Positions 1 through 12,761 of a stretch of 64,000 bases of DNA are shown here, piece by piece. The notes below the pieces were generated by a model. The model worked only from the letters and a program-made list of their open reading frames with translations, searched no databases and was not told where the DNA came from. Position 1 is the stretch's first letter. Each line of letters opens with the position of its first letter. This DNA is from Grammothele lineata (taxonomy: Eukaryota > Basidiomycota > Agaricomycetes > Polyporales > Polyporaceae): positions 496,001 through 560,000 of the forward strand of contig NDFF03000367.1 in NCBI GenBank assembly GCA_002150815.3. The letters run 5' to 3'. Both the position numbers and the translations under genes were made by a program.

Positions 1-2217
1 GGACAGGATCATTCGTGTCCTTATAGCTCTTGACATAGCTACCGAACTGGATACCGGACCGCAGTCTTGCGGCGAGGATGTCGGTCTTGTTGAGCAGCAA
101 GATGAACTGTGCAGTTGAGAGTAATTTGCTCGCGCACACCGTCTTCCACAACGTGAACGAATCCAGCAGGCGATTGACCGCGCGGTCTTCATCCAAAACC
201 TCATTGAAGCCGCAGGTGGAGCACATGAAAATTATGGCGTTCACTGGGGCAGTCAATGTCAGCTGCGGTAAGTGACAAGCATCCGTATGTACTGACCACC
301 TTCGAAGAAGGGTACCCAGGATGCTGCGAAGGAGCACATGTAAGCGAGACAACTGGCAACTTTGTTCGTGCACTGACCTCGTTGCCCTCTAGACCCGCCA
401 ACGTCATAAAATATCCATGTCTGGCCCTGCTCAGTTGCTAGCAACAGGTCAACGCTCTAGCTATCCATCATAGAAAATATTATTTTACTCACGAGTCTCC
501 ATGATTAATCTATGCTCTTCAACCCCAACCGTCTGCAATCGTGCTCGTAGGATATCATCTGTATATACGGTAAGCAATCAACTTCATGTGCTACACGGAT
601 ATGCTTGAAACACATACCAAAGGTAGGAACGTAAGTCGCATCCGCTACGCGAATCGCTTCGTTCAAAAAGCTACGTACGTTAGCCTCCACCGGCGTGCTC
701 AAAGCGCACTAGAGACTCACAAGCCTGATTGCTCCTGCAGCTCTACCCCCGCCTCTTTCAGCGCGACCCTCACAGCAGGAGTTCTCCAAAGGGCGACGAT
801 ATCCGCCTTGCACGCGCTCAGGATTCTCCGCGCGTCTGCCAGCTCCTCCACCGCTTTCGCCTCACGGTCCTCCTGCGCGCCGCGCCTCGGTGCGCCCTTG
901 GTGAGTAGCGCCTTCCAGCCATGACCGCCATGCACCGCAACCTCAGGCGCGCGCGAGGACCACGTTGGCGTTGAGGGTGAGGGCAAGCCTTGGGCCGGCT
1001 CCTGCACGGACAGTTGCTTCGCGAGGACCATCTCGACATGGCGCAGGGGCGAGAGCGCAAGCTTGAACCGGCGCACGTCGCCCGGGGGCCCGCTGCTCCC
1101 TCCACCGCTGCCTCCCCCGTTACCGTGGCTAGACCCAGGTGGGCTGGCGACGGACATACGGGGGCCCAATCCCCCCGCGACGGGGCTCCCGTCGCCCGCA
1201 CTGACGCTCACGTTCATGGGCGCCGCGCCACCTGGGAAGCTGCCGGTTAGGTCGACGCTGCCCCCGCTTGTGGGCGTGTACGTGACGGGAGAAGCGTGGG
1301 AGGGGTTGCTGAGGACGTCGAGAATGAAATTCACGGAGCGCACGAGGTTGAGATGGACGACGGCGCGCCAGGCGTCCGCCTCGGCGCGTAGGGCGGCAGG
1401 AGTGTACTTCAGCTGGAAATTCTTGAGCATCGTAGACTTGCCCGATTCCGACTGGCCTGTAAAGCATGATGAGATTCACGTTGATGACACAGGAGGGCAT
1501 GTAAGAGAGATGGGTATGTTGCGTGTCGCATAAGCTGCGCCACCCTGCGGTTGAATCCGACCAGTCGGGATCTATTCGCGGGCGGCTACGGAACGTGAAT
1601 CTATCACACTCGCTACCGTTTCAGTAGTCGCCGCGTACGGTTACGCAACACAAGCGCGCTCGCGTAGAGGGTTGCGCGGTGTCTCCGCAGGATTATGTAC
1701 GCAAGTATCCCCGCATACGAACGAGAACGACGCGCGTCCACGTTCAAACGTCTGCGAGCGAGTTTTACGCCTGGTACAACTCTGTCCTGAGACGAAATGA
1801 ATGCGGACGTTTCGAGGAAGGTGTCCAAGCCGACTAAAGATGCCTTCGAGGGCGAAGACAGGCGGCGTGTGAGAGAAGCAAAGCCGGCCATCATCAGACA
1901 GAGTCTGATACCCCGCGTTGGCAGAAGCATGACCACCAGCATGACCCCGAGCAAAGCTCACGAACTTCCTAAATCCCAATGCACGATAAAAGCCACTGCT
2001 CACCAAGTAACAGAATCTTGATCTCTACTTTCTGCTTCTTGCGCAGGGCCTGCCGCTCCGCCTCGAGGGCGCGGTCGATGGTTTCCGAGACGCGCTTTGC
2101 CTCGCGCTCAGCCTCCATGCGCGCCGACTTGTCGAAGTCGGTCTCATCGGGTGGCGGATATGGGGGCCAGACGTTCTCGCGCGAGGAGGCGACTGGCGAC
2201 TTGCGTCGGAAAGACAT
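1..2217 (-). CDS. G-protein alpha subunit, divergent Agaricomycete type (partial, 3' end outside window)
   Basis: GTP-binding alpha subunit of a heterotrimeric G protein, expected to signal at the plasma membrane. Visible exons on the minus strand: 2217-2004, 1456-721, 670-618, 558-493, 437-378, 323-298 and 243 to the window edge. The start MSFRRKSP leads into KILLLG, which splices to the P-loop QSESGKST. After a Gly/Ser/Pro-rich insert of over 100 residues in the helical domain come DDILRARLQTVGV (switch I, with its Arg and Thr), YDVGGSRGQR (switch II) and VNAIIF, then LLLNKTD (guanine-specificity NKxD). The C-terminal receptor-contact helix lies outside the window. The catalytic switch II Gln is Ser here; from memory this is shared by an expanded Agaricomycete G-alpha group. 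Intron 1 is 547 nt, about ten times the local norm. The family is certain; signalling partners are unknown. Confidence 0.9.
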
Positions 2218-5200
2218 ATGGCGTGGACACGTGCAGGTATCGGTGGTTCGTTGTTGTTGCTACTGTAATCCCGGGTGCGTGCAGGAGATGATAATGGAAA
2301 GGACGAGGAGAGCGAGAGACGACTGCGCGTGGAGGACACGAACAAGAGAGTAATGGATGGGGTTGAGGACGATGCCACGGGCCCCGGTCGATGCGTTGCT
2401 TGTCGGAGGTCGGGCAGCCAGTACGCACGGCGCCCCTGACGTTGCAGGTCTGAAATCGCTGATCGTGAATCTACGAGATCTGATGCTAGCCGGACAGGTT
2501 GGCCCTGTGCTAGTGCGCACGCTGTGTGCGAGTACGGAACGTCTATGTATCCAGGGGACCGAGTCTCGTGCATGATGTACATATGACTTGATGTGTGAAA
2601 AGCCTATGGGCTTGATAAGACCGAACGACAAGAAAAGGGGGAAAGGAGACTCAGAATGACTAGGAATGGAGAGATATGTCGTGGTTTGTGGGTGTATGCA
2701 GTTGATTATGCTATGACCCGTGGATATAGACGTTTGAAGCGAGCGAATCAACACGGGAGGAGAGCCTGTGCGGGAAAACCATTGTGACGAGGCAAAGGCC
2801 GCATCGAGGAACTAGTGGCGTCCGTGGCTGTCGGTGAGAATTATTGAACCAGATGGAACCAGATGGGCGGAGACTCGGAGCTGAGTTTCAGGAGTAGGAA
2901 CACGCTTCGGAAGCTAAGCGCCGAGCGTTAGTGTGAGGAGATGTCAGGAAGGAGTCTGCCGAGACGATGAACCTGACATGTAAGCGAGACGGCAGGTCTG
3001 ATTGCCCCGACAACCCAGCACCGACGGCCGGCGGCTTCGGATGGAGATGCTGCGGCCTTCTGAGGCTCGTTGATGTCGATGAGTACTCTTGGGATCGGCC
3101 CGAAACTTTGAGCCACTCAAGGCCACTCACCTTGCAACTGTTCTCCGGATAGGCCACCGTTTCGCAGCGTCTAGCACATTCGTCCACTGTATGGGCTCGC
3201 GTCATGATTCATCTGAGAGCGGAAGATTGTCGATGACGTCCCTTGACGTCCTCGGTGTAAGTACACGTGGCATTGGCTTGAAGAATGCAATTTCAACTGA
3301 CTATTCTGGTCGGATCGACGCCACAGCGTTTCCTCCTAAAGCTGGATGATTCATTATGCATGATTGGTATGGAGACTTCAAGCTCAAGGGGTGTGTTATC
3401 TCAATGAATATTACAGATATTTTGCTTTGAATTCCATGCACCTCGCGCACACGTCAGGATGTTCGAATGACGTTCTTCGCCTAAACTAGCGGTATGGAGT
3501 CCAATCCTTGAAGGCTGCGGCAGTATATCTTACTAGTAAGAATCCTTCATATATACACGTTGGATTGAATTGACAACGATCATGCAAAACTTTGGTTTGC
3601 AACTTCAAGTTGCTGTAAGTTTGCGGGATGGTCATCATCCTGGTGAGCCGTCTTCGATCTTAGACGTTCAATTGGCTAACAGGGGAACTTGGGACGACCG
3701 ACTAGTACAACTGCGGCGATCAAAAGACGGAGTCGAGTCCGCTTGCATGTCGGGCGAGCGTCGAGCGCGTCGTTCGCGGAAGGAGACCGGGAACTCGGGC
3801 GGCACCGCGCGCCGCCGCTCGAAGTCCCGAACACCTTCAGCAACTACTTCCAGAACATGCTAACAGAACAGCTGGCTATGTTATGTCAAGATGCGGCGCT
3901 GCTTTAGGCCACGGTGTCCGTTTCAGATACGCTGAGCGTTCTTGACTTTCTCTCCCCTCGTCTCGAGCCGCGATGGGGGCTGACAGCGAGCCTGGATGAA
4001 CGAACTCATACGCTTTCGCTTACAACCTGTTGTAAGCGCGCCCTAGTCTACTCCAGGATTCGTAATGGTCGCCCCAACTCCCGTTTGCAGGACCGCCGTT
4101 TCCGAGCACGAAGGTCTGAAGTAACAATTACGGCCAACTCGATCGCGCAGCCCGCGCTACCTGGTGCGTCACAAGGTGCGTACACTTTAGGAAGACATTC
4201 TGATGGACCTAGTCTAGGTTTCTCTGCTCGACTACGCATGAAGTAGGTTGGCGGAGCAATAGCTCTTTTCAGTTCTAAGCCAGGCCCGCTGTCCAGTGTT
4301 AACGTGAATGCCGCAGCGACCAAGATGTGCCCTGGAGTGTCTTTGACGAGGCCTCCCCCGTGCGTACCGGAACCGGGTCCTGATGCTTGGTCGACGGTAA
4401 TGCTGATTCGTTCCTCCCATAGCTACCGTCGATGTGGACATCTCGCGCGGTCAAGTGGCATGGTCAAGTGGTATGAATTACTGCGTTGTGGGCGCATGCC
4501 TCAGAAATGCCTGTCTCCTCCTCCGTTCGTGCTCAAAAAGCGTGCTTCTCTGTCAGTGTCATGTTGGCGCGCAAGGTCACGTCTTGAGAGAGACAACTCT
4601 CACGAGTTATTGCTTGGACTGGTATCAAAATCCGAGCTTTGAAGATGTCGGCACAGCATATAGTCACGCGGGAAGCAGTCCGTGTCCCGAGGAGACGATG
4701 GTAAGTATGCATTGGTCACTCTGCTCTGCCTCATGTCATCTAGCGCTTGTAGTATCGAGTCAATGTCGACAATAGTCCGAACTCGACGACGAGCAGACCA
4801 TCCAGAGCGACTCTCCATGCCGCCTAAATGTCGGTCGAGGGAATTGAGCGGCTCATTACCGCGTCCACGTTCATGGCCTCGCTCAGCGTCGGTCCCTGTG
4901 GTACCTTACATGTACGTCTTAGCCCACTTTTCGGCTCGGTGTACTATCTCACATCTTTCGCTGATCCGCAGTCTTTGCCTACTGGTTTTCACGTCGAAAG
5001 TCCTCTGGTATCGAAGCCCGCAATGCAGCGTAGCAAGCGTACGAGGATCTGACGTCGTGCGTGGCATAGAGGAAGGCCATGATAATGGCCGCTGCGCGGA
5101 GCCCAAGTCAGCAGTGCGATCGCCACAAATTCCCTCTAAACGCCTGAACCCTATCTCAACATTCCGTAACGGCCGACTTACCGCCGCCGCAAGAAAGAAG

Positions 5201-5392
5201 GGAGCACTCTTCGGTCCCCTGCACGCAGGCTTCGCTTCCGCCCATGCAGAGTTACGTCTCGGTACATTTGGATGCCAAGACGCATGACTATCTGCCGCTA
5301 GCTCGTACGATATAGCATGGACCTGCGCCCGGGAAGGTGGCCTTCAGGGTCTCCTGCGCATACCCTCAGGACTACGAGGTTTACAACTCATC
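2218..5392. other. Gene-poor interval between G-alpha and MFS1
   Basis: About 3.2 kb without a supported gene. The first few hundred bases are pyrimidine-rich on the minus strand and probably hold the G-alpha promoter and 5' UTR. Short ORFs at 3570-3907 and 4600-5287 exist on both strands, but they show no recognisable motif and I could not join them into a multi-exon model. A degraded gene cannot be excluded. Confidence 0.5.
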
Positions 5393-7887
5393 ATGCGACC
5401 GACACTCATGACTGCCGACATCCCGCCCCCTTCCCCCGAAAGGGCGTCCGACGAGAAAGACAAGGTGGACTGTGGCGAATCCGCAATTTCCCCCGAATTG
5501 GACCCTTGCGGCGACGACCAGAACATTTTCATCGTGCATTTCAAGGACGGTGACCCGGAAGACCCCCGAGTGAGCCTGGCGTCGTTCTCTCAGCTCTCTT
5601 CTTCCGGGCTTATCCTGTCTTATGCATAGAACTGGTCGAAATGGTACCGGTGGTACTTGTCCATCTTTGACTGCTTTCTTGTCTTCATGACGTGAGTGTC
5701 CTCTTGTTGGTTCTGTACCATCATGCTCGAGTAGCTGCCCTGATCTCGGCTCTCTGCAGGACTTTCGCGTCGTCGGCTCCGTCAGGCTTCGCGGGCGCGC
5801 TTCTTGTCCGATTCCATCTCAACCCCGAGCTAGTTGCCCTCACGATATCATTGTTTGTCGTAGGATTTTGCGTGGGCCCCGTTCTCTGGGGAACTCTATC
5901 CGAGCAGGTATGCCAATCTCCTATTCGAATGATCGATTTATTACGTCCACTCTAACTGATTCCTTGCAGTACGGACGCCGAGCGGTGCTCTTGCCATGCT
6001 TCGCGATCTTCACTGTAAGTTGCATCGATTGATATCCTGAGAGTGGCACATAACTCTTGTTTTCGGACGTAGGCGTTCCAAGTCGGTGCCGCACTCGCCC
6101 AGAACACTGCCCAAATTATGACCTTCCGGCTCTTGGCTGGAATATTTTCCGCGGGTTCTCAACCCATTGCTCCGTAGGTCCCGCCTCTCTGTCTTTTTAT
6201 AGAATATCTGACCTTCCAGTGCAGAGCCTTAATCGCAGACGTGTACGTCCTTTGGTGTTGCCTTTGCCACTTTGGGCTGCACATTCAACTGCTGCCATTG
6301 TCAGATGGGACCACGCTACTCGGGAGAAGGCCCTGATATATCTGGGTTTCTTGTCCTTCATAGGACCGACAATGTGGGTGCTCAAGCGTATCATGTATCA
6401 TAGCGTGTTGATTGTGAACGTGCATTCAATAGAGGGCCCCTTGTTGGTGGTTACATGGCCGCCGCGAAGATTGACTGGCAGTGGATCTTCTGGTTGCTGA
6501 CCATTTCGGTGGGTCTGCCTTCTCTGCGGGCTCATGATCACATACAGTCTAGTTGACAGTAACCGTTTGCGTCTTCACAGACTGGAGCCTGCACGCTTCT
6601 AATCGCATTCACCCAGAAAGAGACATACAGGTCAGTTGTACTCTTGTCCTTTGGCTACATACCCCGCCATGCTCAACCAACGTACTCGACAGGCCCATTC
6701 TCCTCGCGCGCAAGGCACAGCGTCTGCGTCAACAAACCAGCGACGGACGGTACAGGGCGCCGCTCGAGATCCTGCAGTCGCGCACTCTTGGCGGCCGCCT
6801 GCGCGACACGCTCACGAAGCCATTCATCATGTTCGTCCGCGAGCCGACTCTCATCGCGGTCACGGCATATCTTTCCGTACGTGCACCTTGGCTATTTTGC
6901 TATCGTGATGTGCACAGGCAAACTCATCCACCTCGTAGTTCATCGGCGGCTGCCTGTATATGCTGTTCGAAGCTTACCCCATAGTCTTCGAAGAAGGATA
7001 CGGCTTCGCTTCTAGTACGTCTGACCATCATTGTATCGCCCAAGGATTAACATGGTGACACGAACCAGGTCAATTGGGCCTCATGTACCTGCCGCTCACC
7101 GTAGGAAATATTGTTGCACTTATATTCGTACGTCTTCGCTTTGGTCTCCTCGTGTCTCATCCGCTTTGCTTACAACTGGAATCCACCGGACAGTACCTCG
7201 TCGTCATCCAGCCCGCGTACGAACGCACAGTCCGCGCGTGCCTGCCCGCCCCTCCGCCGCCCGAGGTGCGCTTGACCGCCGCGATCTGGGGCGCGCCCCT
7301 CTTCGCCGCCGCAATCTTTTGGTTCGGATGGACTTCCTTCCCGGGGAAGATCAACTTCTGGGTACCGATGATGTCCGGGTTCCTCATGGGCGTCGCGCTA
7401 CTCTTGCTCCTCGTCTCGCTCCTGAATTATATCGTCGGTGAGCTCGCTCGCGAATCAGTTTGATCCTCAGATGGAAGAGTCTTGACCACTCCGACCACAG
7501 ACGTCTATGCCGTCCATGCTGCGACTGCGCTCGGAGCTTGCACTGTGCTTAGGAGTATCGCCGGCGCTGTCTTTCCTGTACGTCCTTTCAAGCCTCTCCC
7601 AACCACTGCTTGTATTCATCTTCTCGCTCGTCGGCTCACCCCTCTCTTTCATCTAAATGCACAGCTCTTTTCGACGCAGCTCTTCCGTGCACTGAACCCT
7701 CACTGGGCGTCGACCCTGGTTGGCTGCGTGGCCGTCGTGATGATTCCTATTCCATTCGTCCTCAAGAGGTGCGACCTTCTTCTCTTTACGTCTGTCTTTT
7801 CATCTTACTCACGGGGTGTGTCATTGCCACAGGTACGGCCCTGTCCTTCGTGAGAAGTCGCGATACTTCGTGGAGGAAGCCATCTAG
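5393..7887 (+). CDS. MFS multidrug transporter (DHA1-like drug:H+ antiporter), MFS1
   Basis: Proton-driven exporter of the major facilitator superfamily, expected in the plasma membrane. The cytosolic N-terminus is acidic and contains DGDPEDPR, then NWSKWYRWYL, the usual entry to TM1 in fungal DHA1 transporters. Joined exons give GTLSEQYGRR (motif A between TM2 and TM3), FRLLAGIFSAGSQPIAPA, a cytosolic loop with REKALIYLGF, PTIGPLVGGY (motif C region), TM6 and a charged central loop around 6.7-6.8 kb, then PPPEVRLTAAIWGAPLFAA and LNYIVDVYAVHAATALGA, ending KRYGPVLREKSRYFVEEAI. About ten short introns are needed. All twelve membrane segments appear represented and I saw no break. A second in-frame ATG lies at 5408. 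The substrate cannot be predicted. It is not adjacent to biosynthetic genes, unlike MFS2 at 52.8 kb. Confidence 0.88.
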
Positions 7888-9096
7888 CGAAGCAGTCCAT
7901 TGCCGAGCTCATACTACTCGTGCGGCTTGGAAGTTGGAAATTTTCGTTTCGTGGTGACGACGAGCACGGCTGCATTGGATGTATGAACAATTTGTATGAC
8001 CATCGCATGATATACACGTCGATCGACGAGCTCTGTGCATTCGCACATGTCGCGGATTACATTGAACAGCCAAGATCGGCAGCAAAGTACATTTAGACTT
8101 GGAGGAGAATCATGCGTCCACGCCATCAAGCGTGGAACGCGCGAGCGCGAGGGGATTGTGAGTGATACGGGTACGAGCTTTCGTGGAAAAGGAGATGTAT
8201 GAGTGCGAGTGCGATGTGGAGACGGATGGGAGAAGCGTGCGTGCGGATGAATGTGCGGGTGTATATGTACGAGTCTGTTCATCAGCGGGGGAGAGAGAGA
8301 CGGCGGCAGAGGATAGTTGTACTGTGATACTTGTCGTATTGCAGGAGCGTGGGGGAGCTCGGATATAAACAGAGGCAGGGATGGAGAGAGGCAACAGTAC
8401 AAGACAAGAAGGAGGGATCAGGCACAGTAGCCGGGCAGGTTGATGTATGTCGAAAGAAGAAGGAAGGAGAGGTAAAGTGAAGGCGGGGAAGCCCGGCGAT
8501 CCGAGACTGTGTAGGACGACATGCATGCTCATGGCAGGCGGATACACAGGTACAGACCCAGGCAACGTTTTCAGGTCGACAGCGAAGAAGAAACAAACGG
8601 TAGGACATTATGTGTGGAGGACCACAGAAACGAAGATATGAGCGCGCGCGTGAGATTGGGGCCCAGGGAACCGAGTAGTCGGGCTTGAAAGACACAGGGA
8701 GAAGGGAGATAGAAGCCGAACGTGAGACGTGTGATGCGAGTACGGGGGACGAGAAAGGTGCGTGCGATACTCGAAACGGAGGCGATACGATTACTCGGGA
8801 GTAATAGGAGAGACAGCAGAGCATAAGAGAGTGATACGGATAGAGACAGCAAGCAGTATGTACAGGAAACCGTGCTCAGTGTATGCGAGCGTGCCCAAAC
8901 GTAAGACGAGAGGCCGGGGAAAGCATAGGAGACGTTGGCCAGGGTCCAGCGGCATGGCAAGTCCGGAAAGAAACCAGATGGGTTACGAGGCAAAGGTTGG
9001 GAAGGGGAGAAGGAGAGCTCGGACGCACAAACCCTCCACCTGAGCACGACTATAGATCATTGGAAGATCGAAGGAAGGATGAGAGCATTCTTCACG
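7888..9096. other. Intergenic / 3' UTR interval between MFS1 and the La-motif gene
   Basis: About 1.2 kb between two genes that converge. From about 8.1 to 9.05 kb the plus strand is strongly purine-rich, so the minus strand is CT-rich and carries long overlapping Ser/Leu/Pro-rich ORFs. That pattern fits a long 3' UTR of the La-motif gene better than protein coding. No gene is supported. Confidence 0.5.
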
Positions 9097-12000
9097 TTAC
9101 GTCGACAGGATGAAGACGACGTCCTCCTCCTCCTCGCCTTCGTTGTTTTGACCGGCCCCGCCAGACGCAGGAGCGGCGGGTGCCGCGCCGAGCTCACTTG
9201 AGGGCGAAACCACCGCGAGCGGGTCGAGCCCCTCGACCGCGCTAGGCGCCGCCGTCGGCAACACGAACTGCTGCCACTGGCGTGGGCGCACGTACATGTC
9301 GCGCACCTCCACGATAGAGGAGAGCCCGAGCACCTCGACGACGAGCTGCGTCTCCGTCGTGAGCGAGCGCACGCGGTTGAACGACGCGAGGAGCTCGATC
9401 TGGATCCATCCGCGCGCGTCCATCTGCGCACACACGAAACAAAAGTCAGCCCTGCATCTTGAGCATCATACGCATATATCCAAGGGAACGCACCTGTTGG
9501 CGCAGGTAGAAATCCGACGCCATGTTCTGCGCACTGAGGTAGTACTCGAGCTGCCCGAGCAGATAATACCGCGTCGCGTCCAACGGGAACCCCACATTCG
9601 TTTGTGGAGGCGGTAAGGGCAACGTTGTCCCGTTCGGTCCCGGCACCTGCGCCTGCGGCGGTGGCGGTGGCGGGTACGGCGCGTAGGTGTACGCTTCATA
9701 TGGTTGCGGGATGTACGTCGCCAGTGGAGGCGGGAAATATCCGTTCACGTTCATCTCTGGCTGCGGCGGGAGCGGTTGCGGTTGCGGTGGTGGCGGAGGG
9801 ACGTACGCCTGTTGCTGATGTTGCTGCTGCTGCCTCTGGTGGTATCCTCCTCGGCCGGGGTACCCGCGGTTCTGGTACCGACCAGGAAAGCCCCTGCCCC
9901 GCCTGCCGCCATACGAACCTCGCTCGCCACCGCGATCGTATCCGTATCCACCCTGGCCGTACGATCCCCGACGCGGGCGACCGCCGTAGTGCTGCCCGCG
10001 CTCCTCCTGTTGGTAGTCGCGTCTGTATGGTGGCCTACCCTCGTCCGGGGGCGCAGAAGCCTGCGGGTACACGAGCGGTGGGCCGCCTCGCCCGAAGCCG
10101 TAACCGTAGTTGCGGACTGTCAAATCGTCCTCGGATGCCGAGAGGGGCTGGTGGGGGACGTATGTCGAGGGCGATGGGACGGGTTGCATACCGTTTGCCT
10201 GAGCCGCGGGGATGAACGGCACGGATGTGTACGGATTCATTCCGGGGGGAGGCGGGGGCATTGGCGCTAGCAGAGGTGCTCCAGGTAGCGTCGAGGGTCC
10301 AGCAGACATGGGCTCGACAGATACAGGCCTGTCATCGAGAGAGGGCCTGGCAGGGGAAGGCTCTTCTTCAGCACCGTTGTTGGACTCTGCTTGATTCGCC
10401 GTTCCAAACTCCCATTTCGAGCTCGAGCTCGAGATCGTCAAGTCCGCCACGTCCCCGGCGATGGAAAGAGAGACATCCGCCGACGAGGGCGCATCATCGC
10501 CGGCAATGGCTGCGGCCGCGCCCTTGGACGACGTCCGGGTCCGCAACCGTGAGGGTGTGGGCTCTCCTGGGGTGATGCCGATGGAGAATACGGTGAAGGC
10601 CTTGACGACCTCCTCTTGCTCGTCCTTCCGCACCCCCTCCTGCGTCTTCGTGCCCGCGCTCGCGCTCGCAAGGGTTTGCTCGCCACGCACGTCCAGCCCG
10701 AGCGCTGCCCCCTCAGGGACAGCACCGAGCCCCGGCGATGCGGGCGCGACGCTGGGGCTTCCACCCATCGCGTCCAACCCGGCGGTGATGCTCCCGAAAC
10801 TGAGCTCCCGCGTCCGTCGCGCGCGCTCTTCCCCGCCCTCTTCGCTATGATTGTATTGCGCAGGTGGTGGCAGGACGGACCCGATATCCCGATAGCCCGC
10901 GACGGCATCGGATTCACTCGGGGGAGGGGGACGTGCCATCATCGTGGGCGGTGGTAGGCCGTCGGCGGGTGACATAGCGATATGTGGTGACATCGATGCT
11001 GCTGGAGGCATAGGGGCACCGGGTGGCCAGTACATGTAGGGCTGTGGTTGCCCGTAGAAGCCGTACGGAGGATACATAGGGTACGGCGGCGTTCCGTATC
11101 CAGGCATTGGAGGTTGAGGTGCCCCTGGCGGTCCAGGGTACGGCATAGTGGGTAGAGAATAGGGGTTGTTGATAGGAGAGCCTGACGGTCGAGGAGAGTG
11201 GTACGGGGACACACCAAACACAGCGGGTGGTGGATAGTAGGTAGGTGGAACATTGAACGCATTCGGATCGGAGATCTGCATGCGAACGTCTTCGGTACCG
11301 TCTTGAGGGGGATTACCAACGAGGTATGGCTGACTTGGAACAAACTCCTGAACGGGAAGGGGTCGTGGCTGCGCAAATGTTGAGGGAGAGTTCTGCTCCG
11401 ACGAACGCAACGCTCTGTTTGCGCCAAAAGCAGGCCCCGCGGGTTCGTCGTGCAATCGTCTTCCACCGCCGCGTATACTAGGATGTCGAGGACTAGAGTG
11501 GACGCTGCCAGTCCTACTCTGTGCCTGGGAGTGCGACACCGAACCTGCGTGCGACGGGGTAGGTCGTCGGCCAGCTGCAGACTGCGTCCGACTTTGTTGC
11601 TGAGACCCCTGGCCCGACGACGGGCCTGCAGAACTGCGGGGATTTGATCGCTCGGATGCTTGTGGACGTTGGCGCAGATGTTGAGGTCGCGAAGGACCTT
11701 CGAACTGGAGGTCCTCTGGGTTGACAGGTATCCACTTCGTCTTCTCGCCTGTTCATGCCAACGATGGAACGACGAGATTCCGTCAGCTCAGACGTTCCAA
11801 GCACATACGGCATAAGGAAAATGGTGTGTACAAAAGATGGCTGGGGAGATACTGGAGAAACTAAGGTCGCAACGATAAACTTACCCTTTCGTGACCCTTG
11901 TCCTTGTGATGACTCCCTTTCATGTCTCCTTTCATCCTCTTCGCGCCCTTCCTGACTCTTCGCGCTATCCAAAGGAGGAGTAGCCGCGGCTTGTCCGACT

Positions 12001-12761
12001 TCAGGCCAACTTTCCGCGTCGTCGATGGCCGGTGGTGTCCTGTTCAAACTCGAAGGCGAACGCCCAGGTTTCACCACGAAGGGGTCATCATACTCTGCAG
12101 CTGGAGGCGCTGCAGGATGCCCGTTTATCGGAGGGGAGGTAGCGTTCTGTACTGAGACAGACTTCGTAGACGTACTCATGCTAGTAGATGGATTTGCACT
12201 GATCTCTTGACTGTGCTGCGAGGTAGAGGAGGGTAGGGCAGGAGGCGGATCTTGAGTCACTGAGGAGGCTGGCTGAGAGGGGCGCGACTGCGAAAGTACG
12301 CGCGCGGCCATTTGTTCCTTGCGTACGTTCCAAACGTTGACTGGAGGCGCCGCTGTGTGTTTTGGGACCGGAGCTGAGGACGGGACCGACGATGCGCCAG
12401 AGTCAGACCCGAGATGGTGGTGATTTACGTCACCGTTGAGCTTCCGCTCAGGTGGGTTATCGGGTCGGGGGGAGTTGGAAGATTTGGTCGAGGATGGAGG
12501 TGGGGCCGCGGACGAGATCCGTGTGTCGGAAGGAAGAGGGGCGGCAGGTGGGTTAGAGGCGGCAGGAGGGGATGCGACGGGAGCAGGTCGCGCGGTAGAG
12601 GAGTTGGATGCGCTCGAGGTCATCGAGGACGCACTTTGAAACGTTGACCGCTGAGGGGTCTGCGGGGCAGACGACGGTTTGGCATTTTGAGCCTTTCTTG
12701 CGCGTTCTGCATAGGACAGAGGCGGGTTGGCGGCGCCGGGCACTGGCGCGGGAGACGTCAT
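9097..12761 (-). CDS. La-motif RNA-binding protein (LARP1/Sro9-like)
   Basis: Cytoplasmic RNA-binding protein of the La-related family, by analogy with Sro9/Slf1 a translation or mRNA-stability factor. Exons 12761-11885, 11748-9494 and 9423-9097 add up to 1152 codons in an unbroken frame. The first 900 residues are Pro/Ser/Ala-rich and low in complexity. Next comes an RGG-type stretch (about 9.85-9.97 kb; GYDRGGERGSYGGRRGRGF) followed by a Gln/His run. The La motif lies near the C-terminus: TRYYLLGQLEYYLSAQNM, then DFYLRQQ spliced to MDARGWIQIELLASFNRV, matching the family pattern QIEYYFSxxNLxxDxFLRxxMD. The 70-nt last intron falls exactly after LRQQ inside this winged helix. Only about 70 residues follow it, ending in an acidic tail (EGEEEED). 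No DM15 repeats or second RRM are seen, which favours the Sro9-like subfamily over LARP1 proper. Confidence 0.9.

Noticed and set aside
4600..5287. Plus- and minus-strand ORFs that might be a small gene
   Set aside because: No motif, no consistent splice model, and both strands are equally open.
8282..9047. Long overlapping minus-strand ORFs (up to 180 codons)
   Set aside because: They come from a CT-rich tract, are Ser/Leu/Pro-rich in every frame and have no motifs; best seen as 3' UTR of the La-motif gene.
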